Notes under the pieces: generated by a model | Told to the model about the DNA's origin: nothing | The model's input: only the letters and a program-made list of their open reading frames with translations | Database searches by the model: none | From: Gemmatimonadota bacterium | GTDB taxonomy: Bacteria; Gemmatimonadota; Gemmatimonadetes; Longimicrobiales; Gaopeijiaceae | Direction of reading: 5' to 3' | DNA: 62,836 bases | NCBI GenBank assembly: GCA_007121775.1 | Contig: SKJY01000149.1 | Location: 1-62,836 of the forward strand | Program-made: the position numbers and the translations under genes | Shown: positions 50,713 to 57,402 of the stretch, piece by piece | Numbering within the stretch: position 1 is the stretch's first letter | Layout of the letters: every line of letters starts with the position of its first letter

Positions 50713-51508
50713 AAAACCCCGTATCACTCCAAGCTCCCCCTCCCACAAGCCGGACCGGGCTCCTGCGGGAAACCCGCCGGCAGGACGGGGAAAGACCCTG
50801 GTGGTCATGCCCACCTTCAACGAGCGGGAGAACCTTCCCCGGATCGTGCCCGAGGTGCTGGTGCGGGATGAAGACATCCACATCCTGGTGGTGGACGACG
50901 GCTCCCCCGACGGTACCGGGGAGGTGGCTGAGGGACTGTCCAGGGGATTCCCCGGGCGGGTCCACGTGCTGCACCGTGAAGGGAAGCAAGGGCTCGGAAA
51001 GGCCTACATCGCCGGTTTCCGCTGGGGGATCGCCAGGGGCTACGATCGGCTGTGCGAGATGGATGCAGACCTGTCCCACCCGTCCTCCGCGCTCCCCACC
51101 TTCATCGAAGCCGCCCGGGAGGTTGATTTCGTCATCGGGAGCCGTTACGTGGGCCGACGGGTGACAGTGGTGAACTGGCCCATGGGGCGGCTGCTCATCT
51201 CCTATTTTGGTAGTTGGTATGCGAGGACCATCACCGGACTCCCCGTCTCTGACGCCACCGGCGGCTTCAATCTGTTCCGCCGGGAGGTCCTTGAGGCCAT
51301 CGACCTGGACCGAATCCAGACCAACGGATACAGCTTCCAGATCGAGCTGAAGTTCCGGGCATGGAAGAAGGGCTTCCGCTTCCGGGAAGTCCCCATCGTC
51401 TTCACCGAACGGGACCAGGGTGAATCCAAGATGTCCAAGGCCATCATCATGGAGGCGGTCTGGAAGGTCTGGAAGCTTCGCCTCCTGGACCTGACCCGTC
51501 GCCTTTGA
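50702..51508 (+). CDS. Polyprenol-phosphate mannose synthase-like GT2 enzyme
   Basis: This 268-aa soluble GT2 transferase shows VVMPTFNERENLPRIV, VDDGSPDGTGEV, EMDADLSHP, GSRYVGR and the ERDQGESKMS C-terminal motif of DPM1-type enzymes that make polyprenol-phosphate mannose. It has no C-terminal membrane domain, unlike the transferase at 43916. The first 30 residues are Pro-rich and unconserved. ATG at 50702 or 50705. Confidence 0.87.
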   Translation: MMAEKPRITPSSPSHKPDRAPAGNPPAGRGKTLVVMPTFNERENLPRIVPEVLVRDEDIHILVVDDGSPDGTGEVAEGLSRGFPGRVHVLHREGKQGLGKAYIAGFRWGIARGYDRLCEMDADLSHPSSALPTFIEAAREVDFVIGSRYVGRRVTVVNWPMGRLLISYFGSWYARTITGLPVSDATGGFNLFRREVLEAIDLDRIQTNGYSFQIELKFRAWKKGFRFREVPIVFTERDQGESKMSKAIIMEAVWKVWKLRLLDLTRRL

Positions 51509-51515
51509 GATAGCC

Positions 51516-52247
51516 ATGGCACTCGTCGATCTGCTCTACCGATGTCCCCGCTGCGGGCACGATCCACTCCCAGGGAAGGGGGGAAGGGCGCTCTGCCCAG
51601 CCTGTGGTGCCGCCTACTCCGTGGCACGTGGCGGGGGAATCCGGATCTCCGGGGAGAATATCGGGCGGGAAAAACGCAGTGTCCGTGAGGTAGCCGGCAG
51701 CCTCACCCTCCCAGGCCAGGGGTCCTCGGCGGCAGATGCCCCCCAACCCCGCCTCCATGGAACCCCGGTCCGCTCAGAAGGGTCTTCCGTTCCCCTGGCC
51801 CGGACCCCTGAGGCCACCGACGGCCCTGTGGGGAAGGCCGCACCCTCCGGAGGCGAGTCCCCCGGCGTCATCCGGGAGACCAGGGCCCGCGTGAAGATCG
51901 CCTCCCGCGAAACGGATATCCGCTTCCAGGGGCGGATCCTGGGCTTTATGGAGGTCTTCGGGAAGACCAGGGAAGGGCGCCTGCGCCTCGAGTCAGAGGC
52001 ACTCGTATTCCGTCCCGACGGCGGAAGCGAGGAAGATCGCTGGCCCCTTTACCGCATTCTGTCGGTACAGGCCTCCTCATCCAGCGTCCAGATCACGACG
52101 CGGGAGGCAGGCCTTGTGAGCATCAAGGTCCCGGATGAATCCATCCACCTCTGGGAACTCCTCATACATCGAGCGCTCCAAGCGACCTGGCATGCCCGGG
52201 GATGGGGGCGGATCGTGGAGTTCCAACCCCGAATCCGGGCGGAGTGA
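51516..52247 (+). CDS. Zinc-ribbon protein with a C-terminal beta-rich domain, function unknown
   Basis: I do not recognise a family for this 243-aa protein. The first 30 residues form a clear zinc ribbon (Cys10-x2-Cys13 and Cys27-x2-Cys30). Residues 35-115 are low-complexity Gly/Pro/Ser. Residues 120-240 alternate hydrophobic and polar residues, as in a PH/GRAM-like lipid-binding barrel (GRLRLESEALVFRPDG, and LVSIKVPDESIHLWELLI at the end). It lies 7 nt after the polyprenol-P transferase gene and just before plsC, so a membrane-lipid or glycolipid role is possible but only inferred. Confidence 0.7.
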   Translation: MALVDLLYRCPRCGHDPLPGKGGRALCPACGAAYSVARGGGIRISGENIGREKRSVREVAGSLTLPGQGSSAADAPQPRLHGTPVRSEGSSVPLARTPEATDGPVGKAAPSGGESPGVIRETRARVKIASRETDIRFQGRILGFMEVFGKTREGRLRLESEALVFRPDGGSEEDRWPLYRILSVQASSSSVQITTREAGLVSIKVPDESIHLWELLIHRALQATWHARGWGRIVEFQPRIRAE

Positions 52248-52267
52248 CCAACGGAGGCACTGGAACC

Positions 52268-52939
52268 ATGCACCCCCTCTACAGAATCCTCACCCCTCCG
52301 TCCCGGGGGTTCGTTCGGGCAAGCGCCCGGATCCACGTGGATGGTGTGGATCACATGCCCCGCACCGGCGGCTTCCTTCTGCTTCCCAACCACCAGAGCA
52401 TACTGGATCCCTTCCTGGTCCAATCCTTCTGCCCACGACCCATTCGTTCCATGACCAAAAGCACTCAATTCGCGGTGCCCGTGGTCCGCTGGATCCTTCC
52501 CCGGATCGGGGCATTCCCGGTCCGCCGCTATCGGGTGGACCCACAGGCCGTCCGGACTGCCCTCCGGTTCCTTGGGGACGGAGAGGGGGTCTGCGTATAC
52601 CCGGAGGGGGAACGCACCTGGGACGGGAGCATTCAGCCCTTCCGGAGAGGCACCCTCCACCTGGCCCTACGGGCCGGTGTCCCGGTGATCCCGGTGGGGC
52701 TGAACGGGATGTTCGACCTATGGCCACGCTGGCTCAAGATCCCCAAACCCCGCCCCAAGGTCACCCTCCGATTCGGGGAGCCCCTGGAGTTCGGGGAAAT
52801 CCGGGATCGGGACCGGCGGATGGAAATGCTCCCGGAGGTGGAGGCGCTTCTGGCGCGGCGGCTGGCGTCCCTCTCCGGAGCCCCCGTATCCGACGAACTG
52901 AAACGACGCGTCGAACTCGCCACCGACAACACCGCCTGA
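52268..52939 (+). CDS. 1-acyl-sn-glycerol-3-phosphate acyltransferase family protein
   Basis: This 223-aa PlsC-type acyltransferase has the NHQSILD (HX4D) catalytic motif, IGAFPVRRY, the YPEGERTWDG block and VPVIPVGLNG. It would acylate lysophosphatidate or a related lipid. I used the ATG at 52268; an upstream in-frame GTG at 52244 would bring it into the end of the zinc-ribbon gene. It is the last gene of the long envelope operon before the non-coding terminus region. Confidence 0.9.
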   Translation: MHPLYRILTPPSRGFVRASARIHVDGVDHMPRTGGFLLLPNHQSILDPFLVQSFCPRPIRSMTKSTQFAVPVVRWILPRIGAFPVRRYRVDPQAVRTALRFLGDGEGVCVYPEGERTWDGSIQPFRRGTLHLALRAGVPVIPVGLNGMFDLWPRWLKIPKPRPKVTLRFGEPLEFGEIRDRDRRMEMLPEVEALLARRLASLSGAPVSDELKRRVELATDNTA

Positions 52940-53025
52940 CGTTTGCCGCACCAGAGACCCGCAGCCCGGTACGGCTCCGCGTAGCAAAGGCAGACACCCG
53001 GTCAGGCCAGCCCAAGCCCAGGGCC

Positions 53026-53097
53026 CGGATCCGTAGGGGGGCGCGGGTCCGTTGAGCGGCGCGGATCCGTAGAGGGGCGCCAGTCGGTTGAGCGGCT
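53026..53097. repeat. Two tandem copies of a 36-bp repeat
   Basis: The unit begins CGGATCCGTAG and ends GTTGAGCGGC. Copies at 53026-53061 and 53062-53097 differ at a handful of positions. A degenerate third copy may lie just upstream (CGGCTCCGCGTAG near 52973). It lies about 70 nt from the dif-like site. Confidence 0.75.
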
Positions 53098-53162
53098 TCC
53101 CGTCGACTGGGAAGGAGCGCGGGTTGCCAAGATGAAGGCAGGCAGGCACACTCTGCGACGTT

Positions 53163-53190
53163 ACTTTACATAATACATATTATACGAACC
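53163..53190 (-). other. dif: Candidate dif site (Xer chromosome dimer resolution)
   Basis: Read on the minus strand, the 28 bp split into GGTTCGTATAA, TATGTA and TTATGTAAAGT. The first arm matches the E. coli XerC arm (GGTGCGCATAA) at 9 of 11 bases. The last arm matches the XerD arm of B. subtilis (TTATGTAAACT) at 10 of 11 and of E. coli (TTATGTTAAAT) at 9 of 11. It is an AT-rich island in very GC-rich DNA, at a gene-strand switch, on a chromosome with a Xer recombinase at 31082. The comparison sites are from memory of the literature. Confidence 0.85.
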
Positions 53191-53223
53191 TGGGGAATGG
53201 CTGTGGAAAACCCCAGGTTTTCC
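53187..53223 (+). terminator. 9-bp inverted repeat abutting dif, possible terminator of the envelope operon
   Basis: AACCTGGGG (53187-53195) and CCCCAGGTT (53211-53219) pair perfectly across 15 nt, followed by a short T-run. The left arm shares four bases with the dif candidate. It could end the plsC transcript, or be an accessory site for recombination. The spacer contains TGTGGAAAA. Confidence 0.5.
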
Positions 53224-53352
53224 CCACGCCCCCCCCACCGGCACCCCCTCACTCCCTCTCCATCGGCCCCGCCCGCAAGCGGCTCCCCTCTTCCCGAAAA
53301 GCCGACCGGAGCCCTCCAGCCGGCCTCGAGGGCCCTACGCGGCACCCCTCCC

Positions 53353-53515
53353 GTTCGTTCGTGGATCCTGTTGGTCAGGCAGGCCCGGCCTCAGAGGCGC
53401 CGCCACAGGGGCATCGCCCCACAACAGCATCCACGAACAGGCCCCCGGCGTCCTCAGTCTCCCCACTACACCAAATCTGGAGAAGGCCCAAAAATAGAAT
53501 CTGGATTCGGTTTTT
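53353..53515 (+). ncRNA. Terminator-tailed structured element A
   Basis: A 17-nt inverted repeat with one mismatch, 53357-53373 (starting GTTCGTGGAT) and 53422-53438 (starting CAACAGCATC), could form a long hairpin. About 50 nt later comes GAATC-TG-GATTC flanked by A5 and T5 (53490-53515), a terminator-like palindrome. It shares a 22-nt identical block (53418-53439) and the palindrome with element B. This may be a small RNA or a degenerate mobile element. No promoter is clear. Confidence 0.4.
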
Positions 53516-53673
53516 GGTCCGAGGTGTGATGACGAGGGATGGGCCAACGACTTTCGGAGGATCCCCAGAGAGTCCGCTTCGGTGAACGAGAGTCTGAGGC
53601 AATGAAGAGTTCAATCGCGTACGGGCCAGGGCTGTTGTGATTGAAATGTCTTCCCGCCCCCTCGCCTTTGCGG

Positions 53674-53866
53674 GGCGTTCGGATCCAAGGGATGTGCCGC
53701 GGCCGACACATCCACCCACAACAGCATCCACGAACAAGGCGCGAGCGGGTGGCTGTCGATTCCCCTTCCCATCCTCTGCTACCCCTTCTCAGTCGGCTCC
53801 TCAACCCCCTGCCTGCACCACGACTGCAAACGGTCCGAAAAAACCGAATCTGGATTCGGTTTTTTT
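53674..53866 (+). ncRNA. Terminator-tailed structured element B, related to A
   Basis: The 22-nt block shared with element A is at 53715-53736. It is preceded by a CGTTCGGATCC remnant (53676) and a GGATGTG/CACATCC hairpin. The tail is a perfect 13-bp stem, AAAAAACCGAATC (53838-53850) and GATTCGGTTTTTT (53853-53865), a strong terminator that would work in both directions. The stretch between block and tail is longer than in A and differs in sequence. Confidence 0.45.
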
Positions 53867-53936
53867 GGGTCTCGACGACCCTTCAGGATCCAGATGAACG
53901 AACTTCGGGGCGTCCCGCAACGGGGATCGGACAAGA

Positions 53937-53989
53937 CCAAAAGCAAAGACCCCGGGGAGCCCCTGGTGAGGGCCCCTCGGGGTCTTTGC
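53937..53989 (-). terminator. Rho-independent terminator of the TPR/M56/BlaI genes
   Basis: A perfect 12-bp stem, GCAAAGACCCCG (53943-53954) with CGGGGTCTTTGC (53978-53989), encloses a GC-rich loop. On the minus strand it is followed by TTTTGG. It lies 43 nt past the stop of the TPR gene. Confidence 0.85.
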
Positions 53990-54031
53990 GGCTCCCAGGA
54001 GAACTTGGTCAGCCCGGGTAACCTCAGCTGC

Positions 54032-54727
54032 TCAGGGCATCTCCCCGCCGGTGAGTTCCGCTAACCGCATCCGGTAGAGATTGCGGGTGATCTCGTCATC
54101 CTCGTCGAGTTGGGCCATGGCACGCTCAAACGCCTGGATGGCTGCGGCCGTATCGCCCAGGGCCAGATGGCTACGAGCCAGTCCCTCCGCCGCATCCCGC
54201 CGCTGGAAGCGAAGCTCCGCCCGATCGGCCAACTGGACATATACGTCGGCGGCTCCCCGCCAGTCTTCCGCCGCCTCCTTGGCCACCGCCAGAAGCTGCG
54301 TCGCTTGGACACGGAGCGGGTCGCGGAAGGACGGTGCGACCTCCGAGAGGACCGCCACCGCCTCGGGGGCATCACCCTCGTCCAGGAGCAGTTCTGCCAG
54401 GGTCAGCCGTGCCTCGATCCCGAAGGGCGTGCCCCCATGGCGTGACAGGTATTCGCGGAGCTGACGGACCGCCTCGTCCGGCTCGCTGAAGAACACAGTC
54501 TGCTGGATGGCCTGGAGTTCCCTGGATGCCTCTTCAAGCTGGGCGGAGCGCTGACCCAGGAAAAAGAAGGCGCCTCCGATCAGCAGGGCCACCACCACCA
54601 CCGCTCCCACCAGCACCTCAGTGCGGTTTCGGGCCCAGGCAACGAAGCGAAGGATGCCGGCGGTGAAGGCGTCGTCGGCGGTTCCTCTAGGAGAAGAACC
54701 GGAAGATGTAGGGCGTCGCTTAGCCAT
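54032..54727 (-). CDS. TPR-containing single-pass membrane protein (YfgM-like)
   Basis: This 231-aa protein has a basic N-terminus, one membrane helix (about residues 42-62) and a C-terminal tetratricopeptide region with repeated helical pairs (for example EARLTLAELLLDEGDAPEAV and DAAEGLARSHLALGDTAAAI). The architecture matches YfgM-type proteins, which in E. coli associate with SecYEG and periplasmic chaperones. The ATG at 54727 starts MAKRRPTSSG; a longer reading adds 39 residues of unconserved sequence. It ends next to a strong terminator. Confidence 0.8.
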   Translation of the reverse strand: MAKRRPTSSGSSPRGTADDAFTAGILRFVAWARNRTEVLVGAVVVVALLIGGAFFFLGQRSAQLEEASRELQAIQQTVFFSEPDEAVRQLREYLSRHGGTPFGIEARLTLAELLLDEGDAPEAVAVLSEVAPSFRDPLRVQATQLLAVAKEAAEDWRGAADVYVQLADRAELRFQRRDAAEGLARSHLALGDTAAAIQAFERAMAQLDEDDEITRNLYRMRLAELTGGEMP

Positions 54728-54918
54728 TCGGACGGCGGGGGTTCGGCGGGCGGAACAGGCGTGTCTTAGCCCCGTCCCACCAGGGTTCACGTTAGATCGC
54801 AGGTACAGACCAGGGAAGTTATCCTGGCTGGCAGCAGGGGTCAATGCGCCGTGGTCCCGGGAACCGCCGTGTTTTCAGGCTGGAGGGCCTTGTGGTCTCA
54901 CCCTCGCCCGGCCTTGCA

Positions 54919-56268
54919 CTACCGAGTCGTGAAAGTAATGGGGATCTGGATCCAGACCGGGACCCGCTCATCTCGATTCATGGCAGGTGAGAACTCAAAT
55001 GCCCCAGCCACGCGCCCGGCGGCTGCGTCCAGGTCGGTTTGCCCGGAGCTCTCGGCCACCAGGGTATTCTGCACTACCCCGGTCTCATCAATGAAGAGGT
55101 GCATGATGATCGTCCCCCCGATCCCCGCCTCACGGAGGTCCCTGGGGTACTCCCGCTGCAAGGCAGCCGCGACCTCGCTTCGGTTCAGCACCTCCGGAGC
55201 GATCGTGAACGGCGTGAAGGCCGGCGCTTCGGAGATTGGGGTCTCCTGCTGGACCTCCTGCTGGACGACCTCCCCGGTGGAAGGGGCGGTGGGAGTATCG
55301 GCCTGACAGGCGAGGACCATGGCTCCGACGGCCAGAGCCCCGCAGATGATGGAAACCGGGAGGGCGTTTCGAGTGGAAGAGTTTCTCATGGCATTGAGCC
55401 TCCGTTCGAGGGTTGAGGGTGCGCCGGCAAGGGAGAGGGCCGGGAGCACCCCGGAAGACTGGGGACGTCCCATCTTCAAGAGGAGCGCCCCATACCTGGC
55501 TGGGCGGGCTCCCCTGGCGAGAACGCGGCGATCACAATCAACCTCCATGGCTGCTCGGAGGCGACGGAAGGACCACCAAAAAAACGGGTTCCAGGGAGCG
55601 GCAATCAGGGGGATCAGGCTCGCCGTCAGAAGGAGAGGATCGCGGGCACGGACATGCTCCGCTTCATGCTGCAGGATGAGGTGGAGTTCGTCGGGCCCCA
55701 GTTGCCGGTATCGTGCGGGGATTACGATACGGGGGCGGATCACCCCCACCACTGCGGGCCCGGCGGTTGGCGCCACAAGGAACTCACCCTGGGCCAGCCG
55801 CATGGGAATCCAATGCCGGCTCCGCTGTCTGAGGCGGAGGCCACCGGCGACAAGCAGTCCCACCAGGAAGAGCGAGGCTCCCGCCCACCCCCATCCCAGG
55901 AGGGTGTCCAGGTGACCCCTGTGGGCTACGGCATCCGAGGCTCCCTGGAGGGCCCGGTTCACGGCCTGGATGATCCCCTCTCCCCATGCCAGTGGCCCCG
56001 CCGCCCCGATGATCCCCTCTCCCTCCGCTGGGCCCGGAGGTCCCATCCAGGCAGACCCCTCCATATGCCCCATCTCCGCACCAGTCCCAAATGGAGCCGG
56101 GCCAAGCAGGTTCGAGATCGGGATCAGAACACCCAGGGACAGGGCCCCTGCCCAGATCCACCGGAGTGGTAGGCGAAATCGGGATGCCCCCTGCTCCACC
56201 AACCAGGCGGCGAAGGCCAGAGTCGCTCCCACCAGGACCACATACAGCATCCACCCTACCACGGTCAT
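54919..56268 (-). CDS. M56 (BlaR1-like) membrane metallopeptidase fused to a TonB C-terminal domain
   Basis: This 449-aa protein has N-terminal membrane helices and the zinc motif HEAEH (residues 201-205), with a further glutamate in MEVDCD (242) as the likely third ligand. A helix near 312-330 is followed by a TonB-type C-terminal domain (about 360-449: YPRDLREAGIGGTIIMHLF, then FEFSPAMNRDERVPVWI). M56 proteins sense a signal and cleave a BlaI repressor; the blaI-like gene overlaps its start by ATGA. No beta-lactam-binding domain is present, so the signal is not obvious. Confidence 0.9.
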   Translation of the reverse strand: MTVVGWMLYVVLVGATLAFAAWLVEQGASRFRLPLRWIWAGALSLGVLIPISNLLGPAPFGTGAEMGHMEGSAWMGPPGPAEGEGIIGAAGPLAWGEGIIQAVNRALQGASDAVAHRGHLDTLLGWGWAGASLFLVGLLVAGGLRLRQRSRHWIPMRLAQGEFLVAPTAGPAVVGVIRPRIVIPARYRQLGPDELHLILQHEAEHVRARDPLLLTASLIPLIAAPWNPFFWWSFRRLRAAMEVDCDRRVLARGARPARYGALLLKMGRPQSSGVLPALSLAGAPSTLERRLNAMRNSSTRNALPVSIICGALAVGAMVLACQADTPTAPSTGEVVQQEVQQETPISEAPAFTPFTIAPEVLNRSEVAAALQREYPRDLREAGIGGTIIMHLFIDETGVVQNTLVAESSGQTDLDAAAGRVAGAFEFSPAMNRDERVPVWIQIPITFTTR

Positions 56269-56651
56269 TGTTCTTCCTCCTCCTCGGCGGCGAGTTCGTC
56301 CAGAATCCGACGCATCCGGGCAAGCTCACCCCTGGAAAGGGGCCGCTCCTCCACCAGTCTGGCCAATGCCAATTCCGCCGACCCGTGGAAGATCTTGTCC
56401 ACCACGCGCCCCAACGCACTCCGGCCCGCTTCCTCTGCTGCTACTGTCGGGAAGTACCGGTGGGCCCGACCCTCCTTCTCGTGGCGAACATGTCCCTTCT
56501 CCTCCAGGATCTGGAGGAACTTGAGGACGGAGGTGTACCCTGGCTCTCCCGGAAGCTCAGCCCGGACCTCGGACACGGTACCTGATCCCAGCCGCCAGAG
56601 GATGCTCATGACATCCAGTTCGCGCTCGGTAAAGGTGGTCTCGTCAGGCAT
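56265..56651 (-). CDS. BlaI/MecI-family transcriptional repressor
   Basis: This 128-aa protein has the winged-helix ERELDVMSILWRLGSGTVSEV and YTSVLKFLQILEEKGHV segments of BlaI/MecI, then a dimerisation region rich in Glu and Arg. It should repress its own operon until cleaved by the M56 partner encoded next. Start choice is between ATGs at 56651 and 56663. A palindrome lies in the predicted promoter about 100 nt upstream. Confidence 0.93.
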   Translation of the reverse strand: MPDETTFTERELDVMSILWRLGSGTVSEVRAELPGEPGYTSVLKFLQILEEKGHVRHEKEGRAHRYFPTVAAEEAGRSALGRVVDKIFHGSAELALARLVEERPLSRGELARMRRILDELAAEEEEEQ

Positions 56652-56748
56652 GGGTGAGGGCATTTCCTGTGGTGGAAGGTGGAAGACTACGGGCCGCAGG
56701 GACCGGGTGAGAAGGAAGCGCCGATGCCCTCTTCCCGGCCCCCAGGCA

Positions 56749-56797
56749 TACGAAACCCTTCGTAAGATATGATACACCCCTTCCGTCCCCTTGTCTA
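56749..56797 (-). promoter_or_regulatory. Promoter and palindromic operator of the blaI-M56 operon
   Basis: On the minus strand TAGACA (56797-56792) and TATCAT (56774-56769) are exactly 17 nt apart, each matching five of six consensus positions. The perfect palindrome TACGAA-ACCC-TTCGTA (56749-56764) covers the expected start point. It is a good candidate BlaI operator, though its bases differ from the TACA/TGTA sites of staphylococcal BlaI. A further TTCGTA half-site lies at about 56806. Confidence 0.65.
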
Positions 56798-57008
56798 CAC
56801 CTTCTTTCGTACTTTCTCCACAGGTACCCTCTCGCCCTAGGATCCAGAGGGGCTCCCTCGCCGCCGAGTCCACGCCACGGATTCGGGAAAATCGGTGCGA
56901 AATGGTCCGTTTCCACCGGAGGTCTCCCGGATCGGCGGAACCCCCTCGTCGTCCATGGTAAGAAAGGGTTATTGGCAGTCAGCCCTTCCCTTTCCCCCCG
57001 ACAAAGTC

Positions 57009-57386
57009 ATGGACGGAAACGTCAAGCTCTTCGGTGCCCTCGGTGCTTCCCTCGCCCTCCTGGCCGTGGCACTCGGTGCCTTCGGCGCCCACGCCCTCCA
57101 GGACCGCCTGGAGCCCCGGGCCCTGGAGATCTTTGACACGGCCGTCCGCTACCAGATGAGCCATGCCCTGGCACTGGTTCTGTTGGCGGCCCTCCTACCT
57201 CGCCTCCACCCAGGGCTGGGACTGACGGCAGGATGGGCGTTCGTGGCGGGGATCCTTGTCTTTTCCGGCTCCCTCTATCTTCTGGTGGCCACCGGTGTGG
57301 GCCGATGGGGTGCGGTGACTCCCATTGGTGGAGTGGCCTTCCTGGTGGGATGGGGCTGCCTGGTAGCGGCCTTCCTACGCACCTGA
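57009..57386 (+). CDS. DUF423 family membrane protein
   Basis: This 125-aa protein has four membrane helices and the DUF423 (YgdD-like) features GALGASLALLAVALGAFGAH and YQMSHALALVLLAALL. Function is unknown. I used the ATG at 57009, which gives the family's usual N-terminus. It runs divergently from blaI and 16 nt before the sirtuin gene. Confidence 0.87.
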   Translation: MDGNVKLFGALGASLALLAVALGAFGAHALQDRLEPRALEIFDTAVRYQMSHALALVLLAALLPRLHPGLGLTAGWAFVAGILVFSGSLYLLVATGVGRWGAVTPIGGVAFLVGWGCLVAAFLRT

Positions 57387-57402
57387 GAGAGGCAAATCAC
57401 CT

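Larger units (their letters stand above)
52940..54031. other. Non-coding region at the gene-orientation switch
   Basis: These 1,092 nt separate rightward genes from leftward ones. I find no protein with recognisable sequence; short open frames here are Pro/Arg/Ser-rich and look random. The region does hold a tandem 36-bp repeat, a dif-like site, an inverted repeat abutting it, two related elements tailed by a terminator-like hairpin, and a strong minus-strand terminator. Confidence 0.8.

Noticed and set aside
53179-53207. Minus-strand promoter TCCACA-17-TATAAT over dif
   Set aside because: The TATAAT is part of the dif XerC arm and the -35 match is poor; no gene lies downstream except antisense to plsC.
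53163-53230. AT-rich patch plus TGTGGAAAA as a replication origin with a DnaA box
   Set aside because: Genes converge on this spot rather than diverge, only one near-match box is seen, and the patch fits dif almost base for base.
53357-53439. Hairpin with 17-nt arms as an integron attC site
   Set aside because: The GTTRRRY core and its partner box are absent, and there is no integrase or cassette array.
53418-53736. Repeated 22-nt block as a CRISPR array
   Set aside because: Only two direct copies 297 nt apart, no regular spacers and no cas genes.
53197-53897. Short open frames in the terminus gap (53197-53529, 53637-53897, and the minus-strand 53375-53737)
   Set aside because: Pro/Arg/Ser-rich readings with no conserved look or ribosome binding site; they cross the structured elements.
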